Positions 45,064-56,175 of a stretch of 64,000 bases of DNA are shown piece by piece; positions within the stretch are counted from its first letter, which is position 1, and each line of letters begins with the position of its first letter. The position numbers and the translations under genes are program-made. Source of the DNA: Sphingomonas faeni (GTDB lineage: Bacteria > Pseudomonadota > Alphaproteobacteria > Sphingomonadales > Sphingomonadaceae). The notes below the pieces were generated by a model that had not been told where the DNA came from, did not search any database, and worked only from the letters and a program-made list of their open reading frames with translations. Location: positions 62,001-126,000 of the forward strand of contig NZ_JALPNF010000003.1 of assembly GCF_023195535.1 (NCBI RefSeq), given 5' to 3'.

Positions 45064-47375
45064 CCATTTCCCGCCGTATGCTCCTCGCCGGGAGCGGTGC
45101 GCTTGCGCTGACCGCGCGTGCGACCTTCGCCGCCACGCCGCGTGGACAGCAGACTGCCCCCGATCTGTTCGTCGGGACTGGCGGTCATGGCCACACCTAT
45201 CCGGGCGCGACCTTGCCGTTCGGGATGGTGCAGCTCAGCCCCGATACCGATGTCGAGCGCTGGGATGCGTGCTCGGGCTATCACCGCACCGACACGTCGA
45301 TCATGGGGTTCAGCCATACGCATCTGTCGGGCACCGGGATCGGCGACATGCTCGACGTGCTGGTGGTGCCGACGCGGGGGCCGGTGCAGTTGACGCCCGG
45401 TACGCTCGCCAATCCCGATGCGGGGTATCGCCAGCGCTTCTCGGCCGAGCATGCCGAGCCGGGATATTACCGCGTGACGCTGGAATCGGGCGTGCGGGCG
45501 GAGCTGACCGTAACCGAGCGGACCGGTATCCAGCGGCATGTGTTTCCAGCGGGCGCGGGGCATATCCTGATCGATCTGTCGCATCTGATCCTCGACAAAT
45601 GGGATCATGGCGTGCTGATCGACGACGCCTCGCTGAACGTCGACGAGGCGGGCATGCTGACCGGCAGCCGCCGCGTGTTCCGCTGGGCGAAGGGGCGGCG
45701 GATCCACTTCGCGATGCAGCTGTCGCGCAAGCCCGACCGGATCGTGTTCTACGGCGATGGCGACGCCCCACAGGCGGCGGACGCGAAGGGCGTCGCGGGC
45801 AAGCGCGTCAAGGCGGTGCTGCACTATGACGACGCCGGCGCCTCGCCGATCGTGATCCGCACCGGAATCTCCGCGGTCGACGTCGCCGGCGCGCGCAAGA
45901 ACCTAGCGGTCGAGGCGCGGCATTGGGATTTTGATCGCTATCGGGCCGATGCGACCAAGCGTTGGGCGCCCGCGCTTGCCGCGGTCAGTGTCGAGGGGGG
46001 CACGCCTGCGCAGCGCACGATCATGGCGAGCGCGCTGTATCACGCACAGCTCGCGCCGACGCTGTTTTCCGATGTCGACGGCCGCTATGTCGGGCTCGAC
46101 TGGCAGGTGCACACGGTGACCGGCAAGGATCGTGCGTACAGCTCCTACTCGATGTGGGACACGTATCGCGCTCTGCATCCGTTGCTCACGCTGATCGAGC
46201 GCGAGCGGACCGCGGAGCTGGTCGGCGACCTGATCCGGCAGACGCAGCAGAGCCCGTACGGCCCGCCGGTCTGGCCGTTGCAGGGGGTCGAGACGGGGTG
46301 CATGATCGGCTGGCATTCGGTGTCGGTGATGGCCGAGGCGCGCGCGAAGGGCGTGCCCGCGAACTATGCCGCGGCGTGGCCGAACGTGCGGCGCCGGTCG
46401 TTCGATTTCGCGATGCCTACGATGGACAACAGCCTCGGGATCAAGCCGTACGACACGATGGGCTACATCCCCGCGGACACGGTGTTCGAGTCGGTCTCGC
46501 GCACGCTCGAATATGCGTATGACGATTACGCCTCGGCGCATCTGGCGGATGCTGCGGGTGCGACCGCCGATGCCGCGCAGTTGCGCAAGCGGAGCGGGAA
46601 CTGGCGCAACGTGTTCGACGCGTCGATCGGGTTCGCGCGGCCGAAGCTCGAGAACGGGACATGGACCACGCCCTATGATCCGATCGCGCTGGGCCATGCG
46701 TCGAAGTGGCGCGATTATACCGAGAGCAACGGCTGGCAGGCGACGTTTCTCAACCAGCACGACGTCTACGGCCTGATCGCGGCGATGGGCGGCGATGCGA
46801 AGTTCGAGGCGAAGCTCGACGGGCTGTTCAACGCGCCGTCGACCCTCCCGAAGGATGCGCCGCCCGACATCAGCGGGCTGGTCGGCCAATATGCGCATGG
46901 CAACGAGCCGAGCCATCACGTCGCGTATATGTACGCGTATTGTGGTGCTGCGTGGAAGACGCAGGCCATGGTCCGGCGGTTGCTGACCGAGATGTATAAG
47001 GACGATCCAGACGGCATCATCGGCAACGACGATTGCGGGCAGATGAGCGCGTGGTTCGTGCTGAGCGCACTCGGGCTGTACCCGGTCGATCCGGTGAGCG
47101 CGAATTATGTGCTGGGCTCGCCGCTGTTCGACCGGGCGGAGATGCGCGTCGGCGCAGGCCGGACTCTCGTTGTCGAGGCGCGCGGCAATGCGGCGGGTCG
47201 GCCGTACGTCCAGTCGGTCACGTGGAACGGCCGGCCCTGGACGAAAAGCTGGATTGCGCATGCCGATATCGTGCGCGGCGGTCGGCTCGTGTTCGAGATG
47301 GGCGACACACCCAACCGTGATTTTGGCCGCGCGCCTGCCGATCGGCCGCCAGCAACCACCGGAGTTTCGCGATGA
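45060..47375 (+). CDS. Alpha-mannosidase, GH92
   Basis: A 771-residue exported calcium-dependent alpha-mannosidase, probably alpha-1,2 or alpha-1,3. The N-terminus MTISRRMLLAGSGALALTARATFA carries an SRRMLLAG twin-arginine-type signal. Family motifs are GTGGHGHTYPGATLPFGMVQLSPD, CSGYHRTDTSIMGFSHTHLSGTG, the catalytic acid Glu616 in HGNEPSHHVAYMYAY and the paired aspartates 657-658 in GNDDCGQMSAWFVLSALGLYPVDP. All conserved catalytic positions are present. It overlaps GH125 and GH29 by ATGA at both ends. The linkage preference cannot be set by inspection. Confidence 0.96.
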   Translation: MTISRRMLLAGSGALALTARATFAATPRGQQTAPDLFVGTGGHGHTYPGATLPFGMVQLSPDTDVERWDACSGYHRTDTSIMGFSHTHLSGTGIGDMLDVLVVPTRGPVQLTPGTLANPDAGYRQRFSAEHAEPGYYRVTLESGVRAELTVTERTGIQRHVFPAGAGHILIDLSHLILDKWDHGVLIDDASLNVDEAGMLTGSRRVFRWAKGRRIHFAMQLSRKPDRIVFYGDGDAPQAADAKGVAGKRVKAVLHYDDAGASPIVIRTGISAVDVAGARKNLAVEARHWDFDRYRADATKRWAPALAAVSVEGGTPAQRTIMASALYHAQLAPTLFSDVDGRYVGLDWQVHTVTGKDRAYSSYSMWDTYRALHPLLTLIERERTAELVGDLIRQTQQSPYGPPVWPLQGVETGCMIGWHSVSVMAEARAKGVPANYAAAWPNVRRRSFDFAMPTMDNSLGIKPYDTMGYIPADTVFESVSRTLEYAYDDYASAHLADAAGATADAAQLRKRSGNWRNVFDASIGFARPKLENGTWTTPYDPIALGHASKWRDYTESNGWQATFLNQHDVYGLIAAMGGDAKFEAKLDGLFNAPSTLPKDAPPDISGLVGQYAHGNEPSHHVAYMYAYCGAAWKTQAMVRRLLTEMYKDDPDGIIGNDDCGQMSAWFVLSALGLYPVDPVSANYVLGSPLFDRAEMRVGAGRTLVVEARGNAAGRPYVQSVTWNGRPWTKSWIAHADIVRGGRLVFEMGDTPNRDFGRAPADRPPATTGVSR

Positions 47376-49363
47376 CCTTGGATCTCAATCGCCGCGCGTT
47401 GATCGCCGGTACGCTCGCTACCGCTGCTGCCGGTCGCGCGAACGCCGCGGCCCCGGTCGGTGCACCAGCTCCGTGGGGCGCAACGCCGAGCGTCCGCCAA
47501 CTCGCCTGGCACAAGCGCGAGCGCTACGGCTTCGTCCACTTCACGTTGAACACCTGGACCGACAAGGAATGGGGGTATGGCGACGAGGACCCCAAGCTGT
47601 TCGATCCGACCGCGTTCGATCCGGACCAGATCGTCGCGGCGGCGAAAAGCGCGGGGCTGACCGGCCTCGTCCTGACCGCCAAGCATCATGACGGCTTCTG
47701 CCTGTGGCCGACCAGGCTTACCGAGCATTGCATCCGCAACAGCCCGTACAAGGGCGGCAAGGGCGACATCGTCCGCGAGCTGGGCGACGCATGCCGCCGC
47801 GGCGGGATTGCCTACGGGCTGTATCTGTCGCCCTGGGACCGCAACCGAGCCGATTACGGCACGTCTGCGTATATCGACTATTTCCGTGCGCAGCTGACCG
47901 ATCTCTGCACCAATTACGGCGAGCTGTTCGAAGTGTGGTTCGACGGCGCGAACGGCGGCGATGGCTATTATGGCGGCGCGCGAGAGGCGCGGAAGATCGA
48001 TGCGCCGAAATATTACAACTGGCCGTCGATCATCGCGCTGGTCCACAAATTGCAGCCGATGGCGTGCACCTTCGATCCGCTCGGCGCGGATATCCGCTGG
48101 GTCGGGAACGAGGACGGGCGCGCGGGCGATCCGTGCTGGCCGACGATGCCGAACCATCCGTATGTGCAGAGCGAGGGCAATTCGGGCGTGCGCGGTGCGC
48201 CGCTCTGGTGGCCGGCCGAGACGAACACGTCGATCCGGCCGGGCTGGTTCTATCATGCCGACGAGGACCTCCAGGTGAAGTCGCCGCAGCGGCTGATGCA
48301 GTTCCACGACGAGTCGGTCGGGCGCGGCACCAACATGATGCTCAACCTGCCGCCCGATCGTCGCGGGCTGATCGCGGAGCCCGATCTCGCGTCGCTGAAG
48401 TCGTTCGGCGATGCGTTGCGTGCGAGCTTCAAGACCGATCTTGCGAAGGGTGCGGTCGCGAGCGGACCGTCGCGCGGCGCCCGGTTCGCGCCGGCCAACG
48501 TGCTCGACGGCAATCCCGACACCTATTGGAGCACACCGGATGCGATGAAGACGCCGTCGCTGGTGCTCCACCTGCCGCCGGGGCGCCGCTTCGACCTGAT
48601 CCGGATCCGCGAGGCGCTGGCGCTCGGCGTGCGCGTCACGAAGTTCGCGATCGATGTGGCCGACGCGAAGGGCGCGTGGCGCGAGGTTGCGGTGCACGAG
48701 TGCATCGGTGCGCAGCGGATCATCCGCCTGCCCCTGCCGGTGACGGCGCGGCGCGTGCGGCTGCGGATCGTTGAGGCACCGGCGTGCCCGGCGATCACCG
48801 AGGTTTCGCTGTTCCTGAGCGTCGCGCCGGTCGCGGTTGCGGCGTCGCAGGCGACGGGCAACAAGATCATCTCGAAGACCGGGTGGACGATCGCGGGCGC
48901 GATCCAGCACAGTCTGCCGATGAAGGCGGGCAAGCCGGATTTCGCGGGCGAGACATCGCTGGCGGGCGTGGTCAAGCCCGGATTGCCCGGTGCGGAGGCG
49001 GTGCTCGACGACGATCTCGCGACCGTCTGGACGACGCCTGCGCCGACGCCGACGAGCGTGGTGATGCTGATGATCGACATGGGCAAGGCGGATCAGGTGG
49101 CCGGGTTCAGCCTGACGCCGACCCGTCAGGCGCTGCCCGACGCCGGGCCGCCGGGCCGCTACCGCGTCGAGACGAGCGAGGACGGCAAGACCTGGACGCC
49201 AGCGGGCGAGGGCGAGTTCGGCAACATCGCCTATGCGCGGGCAACGCAGCGCATTACCTTCGCGAAGGCGCGATCGGCGCGGTACCTGATGCTCGGCTTC
49301 ACGACGGTCGCCACCGCTCAGCCGAAGATGGCGATCGCCGGCATCGGTGCGTTCCGGCCGTAA
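47372..49363 (+). CDS. Alpha-L-fucosidase, GH29, with two F5/8C-type domains
   Basis: A 663-residue exported fucosidase ending the glycosidase operon. The N-terminus LNRRALIAGTLATAAAGRANA is a probable twin-arginine signal. The barrel carries GLVLTAKHHDGFCLWPT, GGIAYGLYLSPWDRN and the nucleophile Asp191 in EVWFDGANGG. Two discoidin/F5-8C-like carbohydrate-binding domains follow, near residues 365-490 (VLDGNPDTYWSTPD) and 505-660 (VLDDDLATVWTTPAPTP). Domain order and length fit the GH29-B-like enzymes that act on alpha-1,3/1,4-fucose, as found on plant N-glycan cores or Lewis structures. Repeat family A follows directly and may end the transcript. Confidence 0.94.
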   Translation: MTLDLNRRALIAGTLATAAAGRANAAAPVGAPAPWGATPSVRQLAWHKRERYGFVHFTLNTWTDKEWGYGDEDPKLFDPTAFDPDQIVAAAKSAGLTGLVLTAKHHDGFCLWPTRLTEHCIRNSPYKGGKGDIVRELGDACRRGGIAYGLYLSPWDRNRADYGTSAYIDYFRAQLTDLCTNYGELFEVWFDGANGGDGYYGGAREARKIDAPKYYNWPSIIALVHKLQPMACTFDPLGADIRWVGNEDGRAGDPCWPTMPNHPYVQSEGNSGVRGAPLWWPAETNTSIRPGWFYHADEDLQVKSPQRLMQFHDESVGRGTNMMLNLPPDRRGLIAEPDLASLKSFGDALRASFKTDLAKGAVASGPSRGARFAPANVLDGNPDTYWSTPDAMKTPSLVLHLPPGRRFDLIRIREALALGVRVTKFAIDVADAKGAWREVAVHECIGAQRIIRLPLPVTARRVRLRIVEAPACPAITEVSLFLSVAPVAVAASQATGNKIISKTGWTIAGAIQHSLPMKAGKPDFAGETSLAGVVKPGLPGAEAVLDDDLATVWTTPAPTPTSVVMLMIDMGKADQVAGFSLTPTRQALPDAGPPGRYRVETSEDGKTWTPAGEGEFGNIAYARATQRITFAKARSARYLMLGFTTVATAQPKMAIAGIGAFRP

Positions 49364-49373
49364 GCTCCTGATC

Positions 49374-49498
49374 GATCCTCCCCCGCAAGGGGGAGGTGTC
49401 GCCGAAGGTGACGGAGGGGGAGGACACGGAACGGCTGTTTTCCTTTCCTCCCCCTCCGTCTGGCAAGGGCCAGCCACCTCCCCCTGGCGGGGGAGGAT
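49374..49498. repeat. Palindromic intergenic repeat, family A, copy 3
   Basis: The arms GATCCTCCCCCGCAAGGGGG and CCTGGCGGGGGAGGAT bracket GGTGACGGAGGGGGAGGA and CCTCCCCCTCCGTCTGGCAA. It starts 10 bases after the fucosidase stop codon and is the likely 3' end of the glycosidase operon transcript. Confidence 0.85.
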
Positions 49499-49568
49499 TA
49501 GAGCAGGGGCTGGGCTAGCCGGCTCTGATCGGGCATGGCTTCCCGCGGCAGCACGGGTGAGCGAACAG

Positions 49569-50963
49569 ATGGACGAGCGTACGACGATGCCGCGGATCGC
49601 GGGACCCGAGGATCATGTCGTCGTGGTCGGCGGCGGCTTTTCCGGCGCGCTGTTCGCGGTCAATTTGATGCGCCACGAGGGGCCCCGGGTGACGCTGATC
49701 GAGCGCCGCGACCGGCAGCTCGCGCGCGGCGTCGCGTATAGTGCAGCGCATCCGGACCACCTGCTCAACGTCCGCGCGGGCAACATGAGCGCGCTGCCCG
49801 ACGATCCCGATCATTTCGTCCGCTGGCTCGAAGCGCACGGCAAGGGCGACCGCAAGACCTTCGTCCCGCGCACAACCTATGGCGCGTACCTGCGCGAACT
49901 GCTCGATGCGGCGATCGCGGGATCGGACGGACGGCTGGTGCATGTCGAGGGCGAGGTCTGCGCGATCGAGCCGGTGACCGGCGACGGCGTCACGCTGACG
50001 ATGGCGGACGGGCGAAAGATCGCCGCCGATACCGCGGTGCTCGCGCTGGGGAATCTGCCACCGCACACGCCACCGGGCTTGAAGCCGGATACTTTACCGG
50101 CGGGCGTGTATTGCGCGGACCCGTGGGCGGCCGACCTCGCCGAGGGGTTGGGCGCGGACGATACCGTCGTGCTGGTCGGAACCGGGCTGACCGCGATCGA
50201 CGCGGCGCTGTTGCTCGATGCGCAGGGATTCGCAGGCCACATCCTCGCCACTTCGCGCCGCGGATTGTCGCCCCGCCGCCATGTCGACGGCGCCCCCGCG
50301 CACCGCGGCGTGTCGGACAAGCCGCAGGGCGGGCTGACCGACCTCGTCCGTCATGTCCGCGCAAGGGCCGCGGTCGAAGGCTGGCGGTGCGCTGTCGACG
50401 AGCTTCGCCCGGTCACGCAGATGCTGTGGTCGGCAGCGTCGCAAGACCTGCGCGGCCGTTTCCTGCGGCATCTGCGTCCCTATTGGGACGTCCATCGCCA
50501 CCGCCTCGCACCGGCCGTCGCCGACCGCGTCGAGGCGCTTGTCGCAACCGGCCGACTGACCTTCGCAGCGGGCAAGATCGTCTCCGCCGAGGCCGACGGA
50601 CCGCAGGCAAAGCTGACCTGGCGACCACGCGGCGAAACCGCCACCGTCGTTACACGCACCGCGCGGATCGTGAACTGCACCGGGCCGCAGGGCGATCTGT
50701 TGCGCTCCGAGGAGCCGCTCGTGACGCATCTGCTCGCCGCCGGGCTGATCCGACCCGATCCGCTGCGGCTCGGCGTCGACGTCGATGCGCAGTCGCGGGC
50801 GATCCGGGCGGACGGCATGCCCGACGACCGCATCCACTGCATCGGCCCGATGACCCGCGGCGGGCTGTGGGAAGTGGTCGCGGTGCCCGATATCCGCGTC
50901 CAGAGCTGGGACCTCGCCCGCCGCCTGTCCAACGCGCAATGGGTCGGCGGCGAGGGTTTGTGA
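49569..50963 (+). CDS. FAD/NAD(P)-binding protein, YdhS-like
   Basis: A 464-residue flavoprotein of the group of uncharacterised FAD/NAD(P)-binding proteins related to E. coli YdhS. The N-terminal dinucleotide fold is HVVVVGGGFSGALFAVNLMR with a following acidic strand end (TLIERRDRQLARGVAY). A second glycine-rich site is VVLVGTGLTAIDAALLL, and the C-terminal IVNCTGPQGDL is an ATG-type motif. No signal peptide is seen. The start is uncertain: ATG at 49569 is chosen over GTG at 49557 and ATG at 49587, as no clear ribosome site distinguishes them. It stands alone between the glycan island and the K+ system. Substrate unknown. Confidence 0.85.
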   Translation: MDERTTMPRIAGPEDHVVVVGGGFSGALFAVNLMRHEGPRVTLIERRDRQLARGVAYSAAHPDHLLNVRAGNMSALPDDPDHFVRWLEAHGKGDRKTFVPRTTYGAYLRELLDAAIAGSDGRLVHVEGEVCAIEPVTGDGVTLTMADGRKIAADTAVLALGNLPPHTPPGLKPDTLPAGVYCADPWAADLAEGLGADDTVVLVGTGLTAIDAALLLDAQGFAGHILATSRRGLSPRRHVDGAPAHRGVSDKPQGGLTDLVRHVRARAAVEGWRCAVDELRPVTQMLWSAASQDLRGRFLRHLRPYWDVHRHRLAPAVADRVEALVATGRLTFAAGKIVSAEADGPQAKLTWRPRGETATVVTRTARIVNCTGPQGDLLRSEEPLVTHLLAAGLIRPDPLRLGVDVDAQSRAIRADGMPDDRIHCIGPMTRGGLWEVVAVPDIRVQSWDLARRLSNAQWVGGEGL

Positions 50964-51124
50964 TCGCGGCGACGAAAGAGAGCCGCGCCGCTTAATAATT
51001 CCGACAATACTACGCAAAACATACGCGCCGCCCGGCAATCGATCTCGAATTGCTACGCGGCCGGCGCCTAATTGCCAGTCCTCGCGAACCGCCATCCTTT
51101 CGGCGGCGCGCGCATGGGGACCAT

Positions 51125-51973
51125 ATGCACATTCTTCGTTTCGCCGCCGCCGCCGGTATCCTGACCGGTCTCGCCACGCCCGCGTTCGCGCAGGATACCG
51201 CGCCGCCGTCTCCCGTCACTATCTCCGGTTCGGTGACGCTGGCCACCGACTACCGCCTGCGCGGCGTGTCGCAGTCGGACAAGGACGGCGCGATCCAGGG
51301 CGGGCTGACGATCGCGCACCAGAGCGGCGTGTATGTCGGCGCCTGGGGCTCGAACCTGTCGGGCTGGGGCACGTTCGGCGGCTCGAACATGGAGCTCGAC
51401 CTGATCGGCGGCTACAAGCACAAGCTCGCCGACAACGCGACGCTCGACGTCGGGCTGACCTGGTATATGTATCCGGGCGGCGCCTCGAAGACGGATTACG
51501 CCGAGCCCTATGTGAAGCTCAGCGGCACGACCGGCCCGGCGACGCTGACCGCCAGCGCCTTTTATGCGCCGAAGCAGCAGGCGCTCGGCAAATGGTATCG
51601 CACCGGCGCCGATGCGGCCGCGGGCATCTATACCAATCCCGGCGCCAAGACCGACAATCTCTACCTCACCGGCGACGGCGCGTTCGCGATCGCCGGCACG
51701 CCGATCACCGCCAAGGCGCATATCGGCCATAGCTGGGGCAATGACGGCCTCGGCCCGAACGCGACCAGCGTGACGCCGACCGGCGAGTACTGGGATTGGT
51801 CGCTCGGCGCGGACGCTACGTACAAGAACCTGACCTTCAACGTCAGCTATGTCGATACCGACATCACGCGTCGTAGCGCAGCGTATCTCCAGCCGAGCTT
51901 CTCCCGCGGGCAGGACGGCACCGGATCGATCGCCGACGGCACCGTGGTTGCCTCCCTTACCGCCGCCTTCTGA
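51125..51973 (+). CDS. TorF family putative porin
   Basis: A 282-residue outer-membrane protein with a signal peptide ending at AFAQD (about residue 21). VTISGSVTLATDYRLRGVSQSDKDGAIQGGLTIAH is the family start, followed by alternating amphipathic strands (GVYVGAWGSNL, DLIGGYKHKL, LDVGLTWYMYP) and a terminal LTAAF. The family is known only as putative porins or channel proteins. It is followed 13 bases later by the tiny gene at the head of the kdp operon, so it may be cotranscribed and help K+ cross the outer membrane; that is inference. Confidence 0.88.
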   Translation: MHILRFAAAAGILTGLATPAFAQDTAPPSPVTISGSVTLATDYRLRGVSQSDKDGAIQGGLTIAHQSGVYVGAWGSNLSGWGTFGGSNMELDLIGGYKHKLADNATLDVGLTWYMYPGGASKTDYAEPYVKLSGTTGPATLTASAFYAPKQQALGKWYRTGADAAAGIYTNPGAKTDNLYLTGDGAFAIAGTPITAKAHIGHSWGNDGLGPNATSVTPTGEYWDWSLGADATYKNLTFNVSYVDTDITRRSAAYLQPSFSRGQDGTGSIADGTVVASLTAAF

Positions 51974-51986
51974 CGAGGAACGACCG

Positions 51987-52070
51987 ATGCAGGACCTTCT
52001 CTGGATAGCGATCATGGTCGGGCTGGTGGCGGCGACGCTCGCCTATGTCCGCCTGTGCGACAACGCGTGA
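51987..52070 (+). CDS. 27-aa membrane peptide upstream of kdpF
   Basis: A tiny frame with its own GAGGAA ribosome site, product MQDLLWIAIMVGLVAATLAY followed by VRLCDNA. It is one transmembrane helix with a polar C-terminus containing the CD dipeptide. It sits 10 bases before kdpF. Similar single-helix peptides ending in YxxLCD are, from memory, found next to kdp genes in other proteobacteria and actinobacteria, usually unannotated. It may be an extra small subunit or stabiliser of the Kdp complex. Confidence 0.7.
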   Translation: MQDLLWIAIMVGLVAATLAYVRLCDNA

Positions 52071-52080
52071 GGACGCAGCC

Positions 52081-52170
52081 ATGACCCTCGACCTCTGGCT
52101 CGCCGCGATCGTCGCGCTCGGGCTGCTGTTTTACCTCGTGGCGGTGCTGATCCGTCCCGAACGCTTTTAG
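52081..52170 (+). CDS. kdpF: KdpF, small K+-ATPase subunit
   Basis: A 29-residue single-helix peptide: MTLDLWLAAIVALGLLFYLV, then AVLIRPERF. The closing LIRPERF is the hallmark of KdpF, which stabilises the KdpABC complex. A GAGGA ribosome site precedes it, and 12 bases separate its stop from kdpA. Confidence 0.92.
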   Translation: MTLDLWLAAIVALGLLFYLVAVLIRPERF

Positions 52171-52182
52171 GAGCGCGTCGCA

Positions 52183-53886
52183 ATGACATTCCAGGGATGG
52201 ATCCTGATCCTCGGCTTCGTCGGCATATTGCTGGCGCTGACCAAACCCGTCGGCCTGTGGCTGTTCGCGCTGTACGAAGGCCGCCGCACGCCGATCCACG
52301 CCGTCCTCGGCCCGGTCGAAACAGGCTTCTACAAGCTCGCCGGTATCGATCCGAAGGCCGAGCAGGGCTGGCGCCGCTATGCGCTGCACATGCTCCTGTT
52401 CAACGCGACGTTGATGGCGCTGACTTACGCAGTGTTGCGCCTGCAGGGCGTGCTGCCGGGTAACCCGCAAGGCCTCGCTGGCCTCGCGCCGCACCTCGCG
52501 TTCAACACCGCGATCAGCTTCACGACCAATACCAACTGGCAGAGCTATGGTGGCGAATCCACCATGTCGAACTTCAGCCAGATGTTCGGCCTGACGATCC
52601 ACAACTTCCTGTCGGCCGCGACCGGCATCGCGCTGGCGTTCGCGCTGTTCCGCGGCTTTGCGCGGCGATCGGCCACGACGATCGGCAATTTCTGGGCGGA
52701 TGCGACGCGCGTCACATTGTACCTGCTGCTGCCGATCTCGATCGTCTATGCGCTGTTCCTGATTGCCAGCGGCGTGCCGCAGACGCTCGCCGCCACCGTC
52801 GACGTGACCACGCTGGAGGGGCTCAAGCAGACGCTCGCGCTCGGTCCGGTGGCGAGCCAGGAGGCGATCAAGATGCTCGGCACCAATGGTGGCGGCTTCT
52901 TCAACGCGAACTCGGCGCATCCGTTCGAGAACCCGACCGCGCTGACCAACCTGATCCAGATGCTCTCGATCTTCGTCATCGGTTTCGGCCTGACCTGGAC
53001 GTTCGGCAAGGCGGTCGGCAACACCAGGCAGGGTTGGGCGATCCTCTCGGCGATGGTGCTGCTGTTCCTCGCGGGCGTCACGGTGACCTATGCCCAAGAA
53101 GCCGCGGGCAACCCGATCCTCCACCAGATCGGCGTCGCGGGCGGCAACATGGAGGGCAAGGAGGTCCGCTTCGGGATCGCCGCATCCGCCCTGTTCTCGG
53201 TCGTCACGACGGCGGCATCGTGTGGTGCAGTCAACGCGATGCACGACAGCTTCACGGCGCTCGGCGGCATGATCCCGCTGCTCAACATGCAGCTCGGCGA
53301 AGTCGTCATCGGCGGCGTCGGCGCAGGCATCTACGGCTTCCTGCTGTTCGCCATCCTGGCCGTGTTCGTCGCAGGCCTGATGGTCGGCCGCACGCCCGAA
53401 TATGTCGGCAAGAAGATCGAGAGCCGCGAAGTGAAGCTCGCGGTGCTGGCGATCGCGATCCTGCCGCTCGTCATCCTCGGCTTTACCGCGATCAGCGCCG
53501 TGCTGCCCGCCGGGCTCGCAGGACCGCTCAACAAGGGGCCGCATGGGTTCACCGAGATCCTCTACGCCTTCACCAGCGGGGTCGGGAACAACGGCTCGGC
53601 GTTCGCGGGTCTCACCGCCGCGACGCCCTATTATGACGGGTTGCTGGGGGTCGCGATGTGGCTCGGGCGCTTCTTCATCATCGTGCCGATGCTCGCCATC
53701 GCCGGGTCGCTCGCCGCCAAGAAGCACACGCCGGAAAGCACGGGCTCGTTCCCGACGACGGGTGCGCTGTGGGTCGGCCTGCTGGTCGGGATCATCCTGA
53801 TCGTCGGCGGCCTGACCTTCCTGCCGAGCCTCGCGCTCGGTCCCATCGCCGATCATCTCGCGATGATCAGCGGCAAAACCTTCTGA
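52183..53886 (+). CDS. kdpA: K+-transporting ATPase subunit A
   Basis: A 567-residue inner-membrane subunit that forms the K+ channel part of the KdpFABC pump, of the same superfamily as Trk/Ktr channels. The selectivity-filter-type repeats are visible: [58 protein letters not shown] and [15 protein letters not shown]. About ten hydrophobic helices fit the family and length is normal. An AGGAG site lies ahead of the ATG. It is the first large gene of the kdp operon. Confidence 0.98.
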   Translation: MTFQGWILILGFVGILLALTKPVGLWLFALYEGRRTPIHAVLGPVETGFYKLAGIDPKAEQGWRRYALHMLLFNATLMALTYAVLRLQGVLPGNPQGLAGLAPHLAFNTAISFTTNTNWQSYGGESTMSNFSQMFGLTIHNFLSAATGIALAFALFRGFARRSATTIGNFWADATRVTLYLLLPISIVYALFLIASGVPQTLAATVDVTTLEGLKQTLALGPVASQEAIKMLGTNGGGFFNANSAHPFENPTALTNLIQMLSIFVIGFGLTWTFGKAVGNTRQGWAILSAMVLLFLAGVTVTYAQEAAGNPILHQIGVAGGNMEGKEVRFGIAASALFSVVTTAASCGAVNAMHDSFTALGGMIPLLNMQLGEVVIGGVGAGIYGFLLFAILAVFVAGLMVGRTPEYVGKKIESREVKLAVLAIAILPLVILGFTAISAVLPAGLAGPLNKGPHGFTEILYAFTSGVGNNGSAFAGLTAATPYYDGLLGVAMWLGRFFIIVPMLAIAGSLAAKKHTPESTGSFPTTGALWVGLLVGIILIVGGLTFLPSLALGPIADHLAMISGKTF

Positions 53887-53900
53887 CGGGACAAGCCAAA

Positions 53901-55931
<2,031 letters not shown>

Positions 55932-55965
55932 TGACGTCAGCCACTCAGCCATCCCAACCCCCTCC

Positions 55966-56059
55966 GTCACCCCGGACTTGTTCCGGGGTCCACCGTTCCG
56001 CGCGCTCATCGGCCCTTGGTTATGCAGAACGGTGGATGCCGGAACTAGCCCGGCATGAC
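55966..56059. repeat. Palindromic repeat, family B, inside the kdp operon
   Basis: The arms 55966-55998 (GTCACCCCGGACTTGTTCCG...) and 56027-56059 (...GGAACTAGCCCGGCATGAC) are reverse complements at 27 of 33 positions. It belongs to the widespread style of mobile-looking palindromic units seen between genes in sphingomonads. It lies in the kdpB-kdpC gap. Confidence 0.85.
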
Positions 56060-56095
56060 GGAAGCGGGTGGAACACCGCCGCCCAACCTAACCCC

Positions 56096-56175
56096 GTCAC
56101 CCCGGCGAAAGCTGGGGTCTCCCTCCCCGAAGTGCGCCGTACGCGGCACGATACCCCAGCGTTCGCTGGGGTGAC
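56096..56175. repeat. Palindromic repeat, family C, inside the kdp operon
   Basis: The arms 56096-56118 (GTCACCCCGGCGAAAGCTGG...) and 56153-56175 (...CGTTCGCTGGGGTGAC) are reverse complements at 21 of 23 positions. A degenerate relative is at 60238-60310. It ends 18 bases before the kdpC start, whose AAGGAAG ribosome site is just outside the repeat. Confidence 0.85.
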
